Positions 63,810-64,000 of a stretch of 64,000 bases of DNA are shown here, one piece after another; the stretch's first letter is position 1; every line of letters starts with the position of its first letter. Both the position numbers and the translations under genes were made by a program. The notes beneath the pieces are model-generated. The model was not told where the DNA came from. It saw only the letters and a list, made by a program, of their open reading frames with translations, and ran no database searches. Source of the DNA: Microbacterium murale (GTDB lineage Bacteria > Actinomycetota > Actinomycetes > Actinomycetales > Microbacteriaceae); NCBI RefSeq assembly GCF_030815955.1, contig NZ_JAUSXK010000001.1, positions 434,001 through 498,000 on the forward strand, in the 5' to 3' direction.

Positions 63810-63919
63810 GGGGCCTCCTTGCCACATGTCGGGAGCCCGCACAGTAGTGCCGTGCGGGTGGTAGGGTCGACGCTACGAAACGGGGAGCGGCGTCGTCACC
63901 CCCGAAAGTAGGTACTTTG

Positions 63920-64000
63920 GTGAGCAGCACGATCCCATTGGATGCAGAAGCAGATCTCGTCGCTCATGCGGTGCGCGAGCTGTCTCGTCGCACCCGCTTC
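63920..64000 (+). CDS. N-terminal 27 residues of a divergent gene (cut by window edge)
   Basis: GTG 63920 (or TTG 63917) opens a frame that stays open to the edge: VSSTIPLDAEADLVAHAVRE then LSRRTRF. Weak AGTAGG precedes it. Being divergent from DUF485-actP, it may be a GAF/LuxR-type (RamA-like) regulator of acetate genes, but 27 residues do not prove this. Confidence 0.4.
   Translation, partial: MSSTIPLDAEADLVAHAVRELSRRTRF

Overview
The window is chromosomal DNA from a high-GC actinobacterium, most likely a Microbacterium or close relative in the Microbacteriaceae. This is inferred from codon usage, class Ib ribonucleotide reductase (nrdHIEF), an actinobacterial-type histidine ammonia-lyase (CSG triad), the large helicase-like protein with a C-terminal nuclease-like domain, and frequent short-leader or leaderless starts. 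It is a dense mosaic of short operons, many translationally coupled. I see no phage, IS element, integrase or CRISPR array, and one tRNA, tRNA-Ala(CGC).

Layout. 0-7 kb: the 5' end of an aldo/keto reductase, the DEAH helicase hrpA, and the methionine importer metNIQ. 7-20 kb: an oxidoreductase/hydrolase pair, then what looks like an organosulfur-scavenging island. A leftward operon (binding protein, two permeases, two ATPases, SsuD-like flavin monooxygenase) diverges from a rightward one (hydrolase with an unusual nucleophile, O-acetylhomoserine sulfhydrylase, second flavin monooxygenase). Together these could import a sulfur compound, release sulfite or sulfide and fix it into homocysteine. 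20-25.5 kb: two tail-to-tail paralogous epimerase-like genes, small membrane proteins, acetyltransferase, DoxX, a damaged aldo/keto reductase, and a 23-bp tandem palindrome array. 25.5-29.5 kb: nrdHIEF with an NrdR-like box and a cluster of DnaA-box-like motifs upstream. 29.8-36 kb: TetR/SDR pair, MFS exporter, sugar kinase, hydrolase/acyl-CoA dehydrogenase pair, CsoR-type metal regulator. 36-45 kb: SDR, DUF445 protein, and the complete histidine utilisation set (hutG on +; hutH-hutU-hutI on -; IclR-type regulator divergent from hutH). 45-48.6 kb: SDR and TetR divergent pair with two matching operators, AEC transporter, phosphodiesterase.

48.6-53 kb holds the most unusual operon: alanine racemase, D-Ala-D-X ligase and a single-polypeptide fusion of an acyltransferase-3 membrane domain with a CapA-type phosphatase domain, all overlapping one another. 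It resembles a D-amino-acid cell-envelope module and is my best candidate for an undescribed system. 53-57 kb: tRNA-Ala, membrane protein, acetyltransferase, galU, 5-formyl-THF cyclo-ligase, FmdB-type zinc ribbon protein, mscL. 57-64 kb: a 1,237-residue UPF1-like helicase homologue with degenerate Walker A and B motifs plus a C-terminal nuclease-like domain, a methyltransferase homologue lacking the active-site Cys, acetate symporter actP with its DUF485 partner, and the start of a divergent, unidentified gene.

Two genes carry clear single-base frameshifts (near 7,998 and 8,995), and a third appears shifted at both ends (near 24,270 and 23,370). They may be sequencing errors or real lesions. 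Across the window at least twelve start codons lie exactly 6 nt after a TANNNT hexamer, the signature of leaderless transcription.
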